A program made the translations under genes and the position numbers. A stretch of 64,000 nt of DNA from Methanolobus sp. ZRKC5. GTDB taxonomy: Archaea; Halobacteriota; Methanosarcinia; Methanosarcinales; Methanosarcinaceae. The notes beneath the pieces were generated by a model. That model was given only the letters and a program-made list of their open reading frames with translations. It was not told the origin of the DNA and did not search any database. Of this stretch, positions 42,813 through 51,707 are shown one piece after another. Every line of letters starts with the position of its first letter. Position 1 is the stretch's first letter. The DNA lies in the NCBI RefSeq assembly GCF_038446525.1, contig NZ_CP151792.1, forward strand, positions 2,170,001 through 2,234,000, read 5' to 3'.

Positions 42813-44462
42813 TTAGCTGTTCTCAATTTTTGCTTTTTTCAGGAGCACATTGAATTTAGTTCCTTTTCCATCCGGTCCATCCTCAATTCCCACGCTTCCT
42901 TCATGCAGTTCTATTATACGCTTGACTATGGCAAGTCCAAGACCTGAACCTTTCACATTTACTTTGTGTGCTCTTTTGAACCTGTCAAAGATGTGGGGCT
43001 TATCTTTATTGGATATTCCCTCACCTTCATCTGTTATGGATACTTTCCATGCATTTTCAAGATCTTCAATATTTATTGTGATTGTACTTCCTGAAGGACT
43101 GTATTTTATGGAATTCCCGATAAGGTTTGAAAAAACATCTTCTATAGTTGTATTAACATCTGCCGGATACTCATCTGCCGGATTGAAAATCACTTTCATA
43201 GCCTTATCATCTATCTTTGGTTTGAGATTATCTATTATTTCTTCAATGATCTCTTTCAAATCCATGGTTTCAAAATCGAGCTCATCCATATTCTCGAGTT
43301 TGGCTAGATTTGCAGCATTCTCAATAAGATCTATAAGTTTCTTGTTATTTCTTTCAATTGCCTTTAGTGCGTCTTCTTTCTGACTCTCGTTCTCTTCTTC
43401 TATGAGGTACTCAACATACCCTTTAATGACAGTGGCAGGGTTTATGAGGTCGTGTCTGAGTATGTCTGTAAAGAGATCTTTGAGTTCGTTTGAGTGTTTC
43501 AGTTCAAGGGAATATTGTTTCAATTTTTCCTCTGCTACTTTCCTCTCTCTTATCTCTACTTCAAGTTCCCTGTTCTTTGAATTTAGTTCTGAGGTTTTCT
43601 GGTCCACTTTGTTACGCAGGGTCAGGCTCAATATTACAAATAATAAAAGTAATCCACCACCAAAACCAACAGATAATTTAAGCCATGAAGGACTTTCCCA
43701 TGTGTTCAGGTCCAGGTCGCTTGTTTCCGATGAAGCATAGTATATAATTCCGTCTTCAATTACCATCTGGCGAATATTTTCGTCTATTATCCTGGCAATT
43801 TCATTATCTGAATTATTAGTCAATGCAAAAACCATGTCAGTAGGGGATATGACGAAAGGTATTTTTTCCACAGTATACTGTGCTTCATGTTCTTTTGAAT
43901 AGGATTTTGCGATTATCCCTGCATCAGCTTTTCTACTCTGAACCAGTTCAAAGACTTCCACGTAATCATCGGCCATTACAAATGTGTAGCTGATGTTTGA
44001 ATTTCTCGGGCTGGCATTGAAATTTTCATAAAAAAGATCATCCTGGTAGGCTATTTTTCTTCCATTAAGGTCACTCATGGAACTAATACCTGAACCGTTA
44101 TACGCGTAGACAATTCCCCCGTCTGTGAACGCTGCTTCAGTTGTCAATATGTATCGTTCATCCATTTCAGGTGTGTAGGGGATAGCAGGCAGAATGTTTA
44201 TGCTACCGTTATCCAGTCGTTCAAAGGACTGTTCCAGTGTACCAGGGACAAATTCCAGTTCCCATCCTTCCTTCGAAGCGATGATTTCCAGTATTTCAAT
44301 ATACAGGCCTTCGGCTGTTCCGTCCTTATTTAGAGAAACAAATGGGTCATTCTGATAAACCCCTACTTTTATTTCATCCATCAATGAATTCGCAGATACA
44401 CCGGAAATCAGTAACGAACTTAATATTGCAGTAATAATAAGGACTTCAAGAGTTTTGTTTAT
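42813..44462 (-). CDS. Sensor histidine kinase with periplasmic solute-binding domain
   Basis: About 549 residues. Signal peptide (NKTLEVLIITAILSSLLISG), SBP_bac_3-like sensor domain (DEIKVGVYQNDPFVSLNKDG, to about 245), membrane helix (LKLSVGFGGGLLLLFVILSL), coiled coil, HisKA with phospho-acceptor in LRHDLINPATVI, and HATPase with NLIGNSIKYS, DEGEGIS and GSGLGLAIVK. It senses an amino-acid-like ligand outside the cell; no regulator gene is adjacent. The signal peptide is in frame upstream of the first TTG/ATG (44384/44381), and no ATG, GTG or TTG exists between it and the stop at 44496-44498. ATA at 44460-44462, eight bases after AGGA, would give MNKTLEV; I take this as the probable start. 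Confidence 0.85.
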   Translation of the reverse strand: MNKTLEVLIITAILSSLLISGVSANSLMDEIKVGVYQNDPFVSLNKDGTAEGLYIEILEIIASKEGWELEFVPGTLEQSFERLDNGSINILPAIPYTPEMDERYILTTEAAFTDGGIVYAYNGSGISSMSDLNGRKIAYQDDLFYENFNASPRNSNISYTFVMADDYVEVFELVQSRKADAGIIAKSYSKEHEAQYTVEKIPFVISPTDMVFALTNNSDNEIARIIDENIRQMVIEDGIIYYASSETSDLDLNTWESPSWLKLSVGFGGGLLLLFVILSLTLRNKVDQKTSELNSKNRELEVEIRERKVAEEKLKQYSLELKHSNELKDLFTDILRHDLINPATVIKGYVEYLIEEENESQKEDALKAIERNNKKLIDLIENAANLAKLENMDELDFETMDLKEIIEEIIDNLKPKIDDKAMKVIFNPADEYPADVNTTIEDVFSNLIGNSIKYSPSGSTITINIEDLENAWKVSITDEGEGISNKDKPHIFDRFKRAHKVNVKGSGLGLAIVKRIIELHEGSVGIEDGPDGKGTKFNVLLKKAKIENS

Positions 44463-44640
44463 TTGTTTTGTCCTGTTTTTGCCCTGAATTATAATTCATC
44501 CATTTATTTGCCATCCAATAGTATACTATATTTATTGGCTTTAAATTTATATTTATTGATTATATTATATAATCTGGACGAGAATCTGTCAACAAAAAAA
44601 GTAAAAACTGGCTTTTGGGTGCCAACAACCATTAACTTAC

Positions 44641-47529
44641 TTATTCAAGATAGATGGCAGGTCTGAGGGGAGCTGCAAACCTTGATTTATTTTCCGGGTC
44701 ATATTCCGGTTCATCAGCCGTATAAACCTGTATCGTACAACCGATCTCATTTGAAATGCAGCCGGTGTTCTCTTGAAGGACTGTCATCTCGTCAAGGCGC
44801 ATTCCAAGCAGCATCTCGAACCTTTCAGTCTTCATGCTGGAAATATCCGGTACGAGCTTCTGGACATATTTTGGAATCTCTTTTCCATGTCTTCGGTTCT
44901 CGGGATCAGACATCAATGTCTTTATGAGCTTTCCCGGGTTGAGTTCGTCATTGTTCTTCATTTCTAGCGCCATCTTGAAAGTTTTAACTTTCCACTCAGG
45001 TGCAGTGTAAAGAGCTATCATCTTAGGTTTTATCTTTGTGACCTTGATGATCTCCTCAATATCAGAAAGCGTGCTACACATAAGTTCTTCCGCAAGTTCT
45101 GCATCATTGTCTATGAACCTCGGGCAGAATATCGGATATGCCACCTGGGATACAAAGTCACCATCACCGTGACCCATATTGGTCCATATTTCTTCGCATA
45201 TATGAGGTGTGAACGGAGCCATCAGGCGTACCCATACATCGAGCACATCGTAGAGAAGCGCTGTTCCTCCTCTTCTCTGATACCATTTCACATCGTTGTA
45301 GAGCAGGAAAAATGCATTTTGGAGCGCACTTCTTGTGCGAATGGATGTCATATCATTGTTTGTTTCTCTGACGCACTGCTGGAGCCTGCTGAGCATCCAG
45401 CGGTCAATGAGTTTGAGATCTCCCTCTATACCGGATGTTGCACCTGAATCTATTATTTCATTTGCAAGTTTGTAGAACCTTTCCACCTGCTTCCTTGAGC
45501 TTTTTACTCCGTCATCTCTCCAGTCAGCATCCTGAGTTTGTTCTGCGCTTGAAAGAATGTACATGCGTGAAACATCAGCACCATAGGTGTCAACGGCTTC
45601 TCTAAGTGTAAGTATCGGTCCCTTGGATTTGCTCATCTTCTGCCCTTCGAGGGACACAAATCCATTTACTGCAAGAGCACGTGGCCATTTGTCCTCATCA
45701 AATATCGCGACATGGTGGAACAGGAAGAACAACAGGTGATTTGGCACAAGATCTTTTCCTGAAGATCTCAAGTCCACAGGATACCAGTAGTCAAAATCAG
45801 ACTTGATGTTTGCAATGAGTGTTTCTGAAAGTCCGGTGTCAATTGCTGCTTGTTGTACGGATCCTTTGCCAAGCAGTACATAGTCAAAGAGTGCAGGAGT
45901 CAGCTGATCTACATCGATTCCCTGTGCAAAGAATTTGTTCGTGATGTAGTATGACATATAAATGGTTGAATCTCCAAGAGATTCGATAAGCCAGTTCTTA
46001 TCGAATGGAAGTCTGGTGCCAAGTCCTTTTTTCCTGGCGCATGCCTTGTCTTTAAGCCAGTCTACCTTGTTGTTGAACTCAACTCTTATTTCCTCTGGGA
46101 TGATGTCCATTCCCTTAATACATTTGTAGACCTTGTCTTTCCACTGCGGGTTAGAATAATTGAGGAACCATTGTCCTTTGACCATATTGACAACACATGG
46201 GGTTCCACAGCGGCATACAACAGGTTCACTGAATTCATAGAACACCTCTCCTATACCTTGTTCAATAAGGTCCCTTGTAAGTATGTCCTTTATTTTGGAA
46301 ACTGCTACACCAGCGTATTTTCCGGTATTCTCTTTCAGAACACCACCATGGAACTCACGGCGGTACACCATCTTTGTGGCTTCTTCGGCCTTAGGGTCTT
46401 TCTGGTCTTTCACACCAAACTGTTCAACAGCTTCCACTGCTGGATATTCTCCAAATTCCTTGGCCTGGATAAGTGAAATGAGTTTTATGTCCCTTAGATT
46501 CTCTGTAATTCCGTATTCAGACAGGTCCTTGTCATAAAGATCTTTGAGTGCCAGGTAATCATAAGGTGCGTGCGCAGGCACACTCATAACGATACCGCTA
46601 CCATTCTCTGCTTTAACAAAAGACGCTGGCAGTGTTATGACTTCATTTCCAGAGAGTGGGTTTGTTACTTTGATCCCTATGAGGTCTTTGCCAGGTACGT
46701 TCTCTATGAACTCAATGGTCCTGTCGGTAAAGGTGAGCTTTCTGTAAGCTTCCTGGCTTACGACCCATATCTCTTCACGTTCATCTTTTGTGACCTTAAG
46801 TTTTGCATGTTCTATGTCTGGGTTCACCCAGAGGTTGGTAACGCCAAAAATAGTCTCAGGCCTGAGAGTTGCACATGGAAGTACCATTCCATCATATCTG
46901 AATTTCATCATGGTGAAGTCTACGATGGTAGCTTCCTCTCCGTGAAGTATGTCATGATCCTCTACAGGATTATCATCATTAGGGCACCATTTTACAGGAT
47001 GTGCACCTTTTACGATCATTCCTTTTTCATGAAGGAGATTGAATTGCCATTCGATGAATTTCTTGTAAGTTTCATCGGTGGTTGTGAACTTGCGTCTCCA
47101 GTCAATTGAATAACCAATTGAACGCATTGCTTTTTCCGCTTCCACACTGAAATACTCCACTATTTTTTCAGGAGTTGTGAGGTTTTCCAGTATGTCATCA
47201 GGTATCCTGTGAAGACGGGAATAGACATCCATTGTCTGTGGATCCTTGTTTGCAATAAGTTCTGCAAGTCCTACAATAGGTGTTCCTGTAACGTGGAATC
47301 CCATTGGGTAGAGTACATTATATCCAAGCATTCTCTTGTGCCTGGCTATGACATCTCCGATGGTGAATGTTCTTGTGTGTCCGGCGTGTAAATTGCCGTT
47401 CAAGTATGGGTAAGGGATGGTTATAAAGTATTTTTCCCTTTCATCAGGTTCAGGCTCGAATATCCTGCTTTCATTCCAACGGCTTTGCCATTTGTTCTCT
47501 ATTTTCTGTGCATTATATTCTTCTTGCAT
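44641..47529 (-). CDS. leuS: Leucyl-tRNA synthetase
   Basis: A 962-residue class I synthetase from ATG 47529 (MQEEYNAQKIENKWQSRWNE) with AAGGTG six bases upstream; the in-frame GTG at 47538 overlaps that site. HIGH-type motif PYLNGNLHAGHTRTFTIGD, editing domain with TLRPETIFGVTNLWVNPD, KMSKS motif SLEGQKMSKSKGPILTL, and an anticodon-binding and C-terminal archaeal extension (YTADEPEYDPENKSRF). Length and order are those of archaeal LeuRS. Confidence 0.98.
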   Translation of the reverse strand: MQEEYNAQKIENKWQSRWNESRIFEPEPDEREKYFITIPYPYLNGNLHAGHTRTFTIGDVIARHKRMLGYNVLYPMGFHVTGTPIVGLAELIANKDPQTMDVYSRLHRIPDDILENLTTPEKIVEYFSVEAEKAMRSIGYSIDWRRKFTTTDETYKKFIEWQFNLLHEKGMIVKGAHPVKWCPNDDNPVEDHDILHGEEATIVDFTMMKFRYDGMVLPCATLRPETIFGVTNLWVNPDIEHAKLKVTKDEREEIWVVSQEAYRKLTFTDRTIEFIENVPGKDLIGIKVTNPLSGNEVITLPASFVKAENGSGIVMSVPAHAPYDYLALKDLYDKDLSEYGITENLRDIKLISLIQAKEFGEYPAVEAVEQFGVKDQKDPKAEEATKMVYRREFHGGVLKENTGKYAGVAVSKIKDILTRDLIEQGIGEVFYEFSEPVVCRCGTPCVVNMVKGQWFLNYSNPQWKDKVYKCIKGMDIIPEEIRVEFNNKVDWLKDKACARKKGLGTRLPFDKNWLIESLGDSTIYMSYYITNKFFAQGIDVDQLTPALFDYVLLGKGSVQQAAIDTGLSETLIANIKSDFDYWYPVDLRSSGKDLVPNHLLFFLFHHVAIFDEDKWPRALAVNGFVSLEGQKMSKSKGPILTLREAVDTYGADVSRMYILSSAEQTQDADWRDDGVKSSRKQVERFYKLANEIIDSGATSGIEGDLKLIDRWMLSRLQQCVRETNNDMTSIRTRSALQNAFFLLYNDVKWYQRRGGTALLYDVLDVWVRLMAPFTPHICEEIWTNMGHGDGDFVSQVAYPIFCPRFIDNDAELAEELMCSTLSDIEEIIKVTKIKPKMIALYTAPEWKVKTFKMALEMKNNDELNPGKLIKTLMSDPENRRHGKEIPKYVQKLVPDISSMKTERFEMLLGMRLDEMTVLQENTGCISNEIGCTIQVYTADEPEYDPENKSRFAAPLRPAIYLE

Positions 47530-48186
47530 TGCTCGCACCTTTTAACGCTGGACTAAATCGTCACTATCTTCCCAAAGTCTATTGGTCAAATCTGAATATT
47601 AACCTTACGTACTTTTCATGAAACAGGGCATGTAGTTTACTAAATGTCTCAAATAGCACCTGAAAACCTTCAACATCATGCGGTTTGATTCAGTTCTTTG
47701 ATTATAGTGGGTTTAATAAGTAACAACCTTAATAAAGGATACGGATTTGCCTTAGTTTCTCCGTTTCCATTTTTCTAAAAAGCGTCCTGTAATTATCTGT
47801 TGTGAGCACGATACACAGTTATATTATTATCATTGTTATTGGTTCTAGCAGGCCATTCATGACGGTTAAATGCCAATTATTCGGCAATGAAGATTAAAAT
47901 AGTGTGTAAGTAATGGGTCATTAAAATAATTAGTAACTATTCAGCCTGATAAAAACGCTATCAATAACAATCTTGACAAAAAGTTGAAACGTAAATTTCA
48001 TTAGGATCATTTATTTTGATTGTTGCTATTGATTGCTTTTTTGATTGTTAGATTATTAGTGAGTAGACATCTCTATTTCGATGAAATCAGTACCAATAGG
48101 CAAATCGTGCCAGGCTGAATAGTTACAATAATTAAACTCGAATTACTCTTGTGTCAGCCAGAAATAACACATTTTAAGAGTATGTC
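47530..48186. other. Intergenic region upstream of leuS, with MITE copy 2
   Basis: Between leuS and the small zinc-ribbon gene. Apart from the MITE (47932-48126) I see no coding stretch, RNA gene or strong hairpin. TA-rich stretches near 47730-47760 may serve promoters. Confidence 0.5.
47932..48126. mobile_element. IS66-related MITE, copy 2 (195 bp)
   Basis: Bounded by GTAACTATTCAGCCTGA and the inverted AGGCTGAATAGTTAC, the same ends as the IS66 elements, with a perfect 8-bp target duplication AATAATTA (47924-47931 and 48127-48134). The interior is about 85-90% alike to the MITE at 5968-6161 by eye and has no ORF. The intact duplication shows insertion of this unit by an IS66-type transposase. 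Confidence 0.93.
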
Positions 48187-48336
48187 TCAATCTCTTAATT
48201 TAAACTGTTTACTACAACAAGGGCATACGGTTATATCATCACAGGATGTGTCGCCACGGTCGATGATTTCCATCTCAAAACCGCATGTCTCACAGAAATA
48301 ACGCTCCCCTGGTTGCATATCATACAGTTTATGCAT
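48187..48336 (-). CDS. Small zinc-ribbon protein (49 aa)
   Basis: ATG at 48336 preceded by GGTG. Encodes MHKLYDMQPGERYFCETCGF then EMEIIDRGDTSCDDITVCPC and CSKQFKLRD: a CxxC (CETC) and a CPCC pair of a zinc ribbon. Desulforedoxin/rubredoxin-like small proteins have similar spacing, but I cannot name a family. The next small zinc-ribbon gene is 37 bp upstream. Confidence 0.7.
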   Translation of the reverse strand: MHKLYDMQPGERYFCETCGFEMEIIDRGDTSCDDITVCPCCSKQFKLRD

Positions 48337-48373
48337 TTGCACCAATCTTCCGTTTGTTCATTTTAAAGTTTTG

Positions 48374-48526
48374 TCATTCCCATCCTCTTGCCATCTTTTC
48401 ACCGCAAAAAGGACACTTCACTTCTCCTTCTCCGCAGTCATTGCAAGGAATAACAACTTCTTTGGAAAACCCACAGTTGTAGCACTTGTAGTATTTGCTT
48501 TGTTGCACATTACGTGGTTTATTCAT
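48374..48526 (-). CDS. Small zinc-ribbon protein (50 aa)
   Basis: ATG at 48526, encoding MNKPRNVQQSKYYKCYNCGF, SKEVVIPCNDCGEGEVKCPF and CGEKMARGWE. Three CxxC pairs (CYNC, CNDC, CPFC) allow one or two zinc sites. GGGGC precedes the ATG. It is in tandem with the 49-aa zinc ribbon and divergent from cgi121; role unknown, possibly nucleic-acid binding. Confidence 0.7.
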   Translation of the reverse strand: MNKPRNVQQSKYYKCYNCGFSKEVVIPCNDCGEGEVKCPFCGEKMARGWE

Positions 48527-48646
48527 ATTGCCCCATACTCCAATTTATTCTTTGGCTTATGTGTTGATAAAGTTATCCAGTTGAACAATTGAACACATCA
48601 TGCCTGACCGTTATACTTATTCTCAGGGACTCTTGTATCTTGGTAC

Positions 48647-49156
48647 ATGGAATTCAAGATGACAGGTGGATCTATCTACATAGACAATGTACCTGATTTT
48701 CTGAAGGTGCTAAGGTCTATATCTTCAAATTACAACACTATCGTCCAGGCAATGGATGGCAGCAAGATAGCAGGCGAAAAACACCTTCTTTTTTCTATCC
48801 AAAAAGCTTTGCGTGCTAAAGAGAACAATTGCTGTATGGCACATGATCTGGGAATTGAAATCATGAGGTATGCTTCGGGCAAAAAACAGATTGGTGAGGC
48901 ATTTTCCATGGGTGTTCATGAAGGACAGATGAATGTAGTATTTGTTGTACTTGGTGAAAATACAGATGTTGAATTATCTGTTCAGGAGTTAAATAATCTC
49001 ATTGAAGAAGCACCTGTGATGAAATATGCAAGTTCCAAAAGGGCTGTTTTGATTGAACAGTTTTCGATAACAGAGGAAGAAATATGGGCAGCAGGCGAAG
49101 AGATGATCCCATCCCTTGTTATGGAAAGAGTAGCTTTGGTTGATATTTTGAAATAG
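48647..49156 (+). CDS. cgi121: KEOPS complex subunit Cgi121
   Basis: A 169-residue protein with the Cgi121 pattern: GEKHLLFSIQKALRAKEN, then LGIEIMRYASGKKQIGEAFSMG and IWAAGEEMIPSLVMERVALVDIL at the C-terminus. Cgi121 binds Bud32 and the tRNA CCA end in the KEOPS complex, which makes t6A at position 37 of ANN-decoding tRNAs. No other KEOPS gene is in the window. It lies 105 bp ahead of glpX. Confidence 0.9.
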   Translation: MEFKMTGGSIYIDNVPDFLKVLRSISSNYNTIVQAMDGSKIAGEKHLLFSIQKALRAKENNCCMAHDLGIEIMRYASGKKQIGEAFSMGVHEGQMNVVFVVLGENTDVELSVQELNNLIEEAPVMKYASSKRAVLIEQFSITEEEIWAAGEEMIPSLVMERVALVDILK

Positions 49157-49261
49157 ACTGAGCATTGACATATCAACCCCGCGAAACTCTAATATAGAAA
49201 CCATTAATACATGTGTCATTAAATTTGTTATAATCAAAAAACAATTCAGGAAATGATAATT

Positions 49262-50353
49262 ATGCCTCATCCTAAAACCGCTGAAGAGATGATAAAGTGT
49301 GCGGGACCAATCGAGTGTTCCCTTTTGCCCAGGTTATTACATGTTACAGAAGCAGCAGCAATTGCAGCTTCTTACCAGATGGGCCGTGGCGATAAGAATT
49401 ATGCAGACCAGGTTTCTGTGGAATCAATGCGCAGAATGCTGAACTGTCTTGACATGAAAGGTATGATCAAGATTGGTGAAGGAGAGCGTGATGAAGCACC
49501 CATGCTTTTTATCGGTGAAGAAGTGGGAACCGGAAAAGGTGAACTGGAAGTCGATATTGCTGTGGATCCTCTTGAAGGTACCAACCTGGCAGCAAACGGA
49601 ACCCCAGGTGCCATATCTGTAATGGCCATGGCTGAAAAGGGTGGATTGTTCCACGGTCCGGACATTTATATGGATAAGATCGTAGTCGGTTCGGAAGTAG
49701 TAAAATATGAGAAAGCACATCCGGATGAAAAAATAGACCTTGATGCACCAGTGCTTCAAAATCTTCAGATAGTCGCAAAGGCCCTTAACAGAAATGTGGA
49801 TGAACTTGTGGTTGTTATCCTTGAAAGGGACAGGCACGAGGATAAAATAAAAGAGATAAGGAAAACAGGTGCCAGGGTGAATCTCATCACAGATGGCGAC
49901 CTCCTGCCTGGGGTTGCAACCGCTATTCGTGGTTCCGGCGTACATATGGTACTTGGTTCCGGTGGTTCAGGGGAAGCCGTGCTTACAGCAGCTGCTCTAA
50001 AGATACTTGGTGGCAAGATTCTTGCAAGGCTTGTTCTTCCTACTGTAGCTAATGGTGGTTCACCTGAGGATATTGCGAAGGAAAAGGCTGAAAAAATGCC
50101 AAGACTTGAGAAAATGGGTATCACAGAAGGCAATATCAATGATGTGTTGGATACTGAAAAGCTGGCACCGGGAAAGGATATTATTTTCTCTGCTACAGGT
50201 GTCACACCAGGTTTACTGCTTCGGGGTGTCAATCTTTTCGGAGACGGTGACTCAAGGGTTCACAGCATAACTATGGGTAGTTCAGGAGTTGTCAAATTTT
50301 CTGATACGATCTATATCCATGATACAGAGAAAACTCCTCTCCGATTTGTATAA
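49262..50353 (+). CDS. glpX: Class II fructose-1,6-bisphosphatase (GlpX type)
   Basis: About 363 residues from ATG 49262 (MPHPKTAEEMIKCAGPIECS); an ATG at 49253 is an alternative. Family blocks: AAIAASYQMGRGDKNYADQ, GMIKIGEGERDEAPMLFIGE and the metal site DIAVDPLEGTNLAANG, later GSGGSGEAVLTAAALKIL and IFSATGVTPG. It hydrolyses fructose-1,6-bisphosphate in gluconeogenesis. The next gene begins right at its stop. Confidence 0.93.
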   Translation: MPHPKTAEEMIKCAGPIECSLLPRLLHVTEAAAIAASYQMGRGDKNYADQVSVESMRRMLNCLDMKGMIKIGEGERDEAPMLFIGEEVGTGKGELEVDIAVDPLEGTNLAANGTPGAISVMAMAEKGGLFHGPDIYMDKIVVGSEVVKYEKAHPDEKIDLDAPVLQNLQIVAKALNRNVDELVVVILERDRHEDKIKEIRKTGARVNLITDGDLLPGVATAIRGSGVHMVLGSGGSGEAVLTAAALKILGGKILARLVLPTVANGGSPEDIAKEKAEKMPRLEKMGITEGNINDVLDTEKLAPGKDIIFSATGVTPGLLLRGVNLFGDGDSRVHSITMGSSGVVKFSDTIYIHDTEKTPLRFV

Positions 50354-50371
50354 ATGTTAGTCATCTGTAAA

Positions 50372-51649
50372 ATGAAAGTACATATCTCAACTTACGGCTG
50401 TTCTGCAAGTCAGGCATCAGCCGAGATAATGAAGGCAAGTATCAGGGATAGCGGGCATGAGCTTGTCTCTGAGAAAGATGCTGATGTAGTTGTTATCAAT
50501 ACGTGTACTGTGAAATATACAACCGAGCAGAAGATCCTCTATAAGATTCAGGAATTCGGTGAAAAAGGTATAAAGGTCATAGTTTCCGGCTGTATGCCAG
50601 AAGTTCAGCTTGATGATATCATGCATCAGAATCCTGATGCCCACATATTAGGTGTGAATTCGATATCCCGGTTAGGTCAGATGCTTGATTCCCTTAATTC
50701 GGCAAATGGCAGTGTAAAGGTTTTTCTTTCGGAACCCGAGGGTTTCCAGAGTGTTCCAAGGATGCGTTTTAATTCTAATATTCATATCTGTCAGCTGTCC
50801 CAGGGATGCAATTATGCTTGTGCATATTGTATAGTGACCATAGCACGCGGTAGCCTGCGTTCATTTGAACCGGATGAGTTAGTTGCTGATGTAAGAAAGG
50901 CTGTTGATGAGGGGTGCAGGGAGATATGGCTCACATCACAGGACAACGGCCAGTATGGAACTGACAAAGAGGTCTTGCTTCCTCAACTGCTGGATATGGT
51001 GTGCAGGATACCTGGCCAGTTCAAGATAAGGGTTGGAATGATGAACCCTTTTTCTGTGATACCAATTCTTGATGATCTGCTTGACTCTTTTGAAGATGAG
51101 AAAATATACAAATTTCTTCACCTTCCAATACAATCCGCATCAGATGATGTCCTGAAGTGCATGAATCGGTATCATTCGATATCAGAGGCCAATGTCATTA
51201 TTGATAGGTTCAGGTCACGATTTCCTGACATGACTATTTTTACGGATATTATTGTGGGTTATCCTGGTGAAAACGATGAAGATTTCAAAAAGACAGTTGA
51301 CTGGGTGAAAGAGTATAAACCGGAAAAGGTGAATATCTCCCGTTTCACTCCAAGACCGCATACCAAAGCATGGGAAATGCGAAAGCTCGATTCACGTATA
51401 ATTGTTAACAGGTCCAATGAGTTGCATGATGTTTGCGAGTCTGTTAAACTTGGAACAAGGGATTGTATGATTGGCAAAGAAGTCGATGTTTTCCTTTCAA
51501 AGCCTGCAAAACAGAAAGGCATGATGGCACGTACTGACACGTATAAACCAGTGGTCATTCCGAAATGTGCTCTTGAACCGGGAATTAACTGTCGTGTATA
51601 CATATATGATGCAACACCAGGCTATTTCCTGGGAAGGATTGTAATTTAA
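50372..51649 (+). CDS. Archaeal MtaB-type tRNA methylthiotransferase (ms2t6A)
   Basis: A 425-residue radical-SAM enzyme. N-terminal UPF0004 domain with three cluster Cys (STYGCSASQASAE, NTCTVK, VSGCMPE), radical SAM motif CNYACAYC (about residue 148), FTDIIVGYPGENDEDF, and a C-terminal TRAM domain. This is the archaeal/CDKAL1-like clade that adds a methylthio group to t6A37. The start is ambiguous: ATG 50354 sits directly after the glpX stop, ATG 50372 gives the normal N-terminus (MKVHISTYGC). Together with Cgi121, two steps of the same modification are encoded within 3 kb. Confidence 0.9.
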   Translation: MKVHISTYGCSASQASAEIMKASIRDSGHELVSEKDADVVVINTCTVKYTTEQKILYKIQEFGEKGIKVIVSGCMPEVQLDDIMHQNPDAHILGVNSISRLGQMLDSLNSANGSVKVFLSEPEGFQSVPRMRFNSNIHICQLSQGCNYACAYCIVTIARGSLRSFEPDELVADVRKAVDEGCREIWLTSQDNGQYGTDKEVLLPQLLDMVCRIPGQFKIRVGMMNPFSVIPILDDLLDSFEDEKIYKFLHLPIQSASDDVLKCMNRYHSISEANVIIDRFRSRFPDMTIFTDIIVGYPGENDEDFKKTVDWVKEYKPEKVNISRFTPRPHTKAWEMRKLDSRIIVNRSNELHDVCESVKLGTRDCMIGKEVDVFLSKPAKQKGMMARTDTYKPVVIPKCALEPGINCRVYIYDATPGYFLGRIVI

Positions 51650-51707
51650 GTTTAGGTTTAATTTTAAATTTAACCGGTATTTTAGCAGATTATAGCCTTT
51701 ATTCCGG

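Noticed and set aside
47530-47931. Possible non-coding RNA upstream of leuS
   Set aside because: No clear stem structure, conserved box motif or terminator is visible by eye.
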